DNA from: Candidatus Gastranaerophilales bacterium
GTDB taxonomy: Bacteria > Cyanobacteriota > Vampirovibrionia > Gastranaerophilales > Gastranaerophilaceae
Assembly: GCA_900752845.1 (NCBI GenBank)
Contig: CAADWU010000033.1
Coordinates: 1 to 5,179, forward strand
Length of the DNA stretch: 5,179 nucleotides
Direction: 5' to 3'
Positions 5,162 through 5,179 of the stretch are shown here, piece after piece. Each line of letters starts with the position of its first letter. The first letter of the stretch is position 1. The notes under the pieces were generated by a model, which saw nothing but the letters and a program-made list of their open reading frames with translations, searched no databases and was not told the DNA's origin. Made by a program: the position numbers and the translations under genes.

Positions 5162-5174
5162 GCGGCTACGCTTG
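5159..5174. repeat. Small GC-rich hairpin at the 5' end of the outer pilin gene
   Basis: CAAGCG (5159-5164) pairs perfectly with CGCTTG (5169-5174) around the loop GCTA. It lies in a segment (5141-5179) with 26 G or C of 39 bases, far above the surroundings, and covers the TTG candidate start at 5161. It may be part of a repeated element or conserved 5' gene segment that continues outside the window. Confidence 0.4.
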
Positions 5175-5179
5175 TCGGG

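Overview
The window is AT-rich bacterial DNA, compact and using the standard code, with six protein genes. The two pilin-like proteins carry an almost identical N-terminus (FTLAEVLITLGIIGV followed by an AAMTMPSLI stretch). From memory, that N-terminus, the low GC and the general protein style recall Gastranaerophilales (Vampirovibrionia / 'Melainabacteria', the non-photosynthetic gut relatives of cyanobacteria). This placement is an inference from style, with no phylogenetic marker in the window to prove it.

Layout. Positions 1-366 hold the 3' end of an unrecognised, beta-rich-looking protein. It is followed after 8 bases by a complete thioredoxin reductase gene (trxB, 375-1313), whose ribosome binding site overlaps the preceding stop codon. 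A non-coding gap of about 300 bases (1314-1612) holds a hairpin whose T-run lies on the minus strand, some weaker inverted repeats, and, at its end, a very good sigma-70 type promoter. That promoter drives a PilT-family type IV pilus ATPase (1613-2728), followed 32 bases later by recO (2761-3522), probably in the same transcript. Two type IV pilin-like genes read the other way: 4329-3529 meets recO tail to tail with a 6-base gap, and 5161-4481 lies upstream of it and may run off the window edge.

The most interesting point is the start of the inner pilin gene. The best expression signals do not sit at its first in-frame ATG (4329), which has no Shine-Dalgarno. They lie about 90 bases upstream: TTGACA-17-AATAAT, a perfect AAAGGAGG, a 6-base spacer and ATG at 4421. 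Reading from that ATG enters a run of exactly ten C residues (plus-strand G10, 4384-4393). With ten C the frame closes after 19 codons, and with nine it also closes. With eleven (or eight) it runs uninterrupted into the pilin, giving 297 residues with eleven. This is the layout of a contingency (phase-variable) locus, here captured in the OFF length. A homopolymer sequencing or assembly error is the main competing explanation.

How the genes fit together: the PilT-like ATPase and the two pilin-like proteins belong to the same type IV filament theme (motor and filament subunits), with one subunit perhaps switched by slipped-strand mispairing. TrxB (redox) and RecO (recombinational repair) are housekeeping genes beside them.
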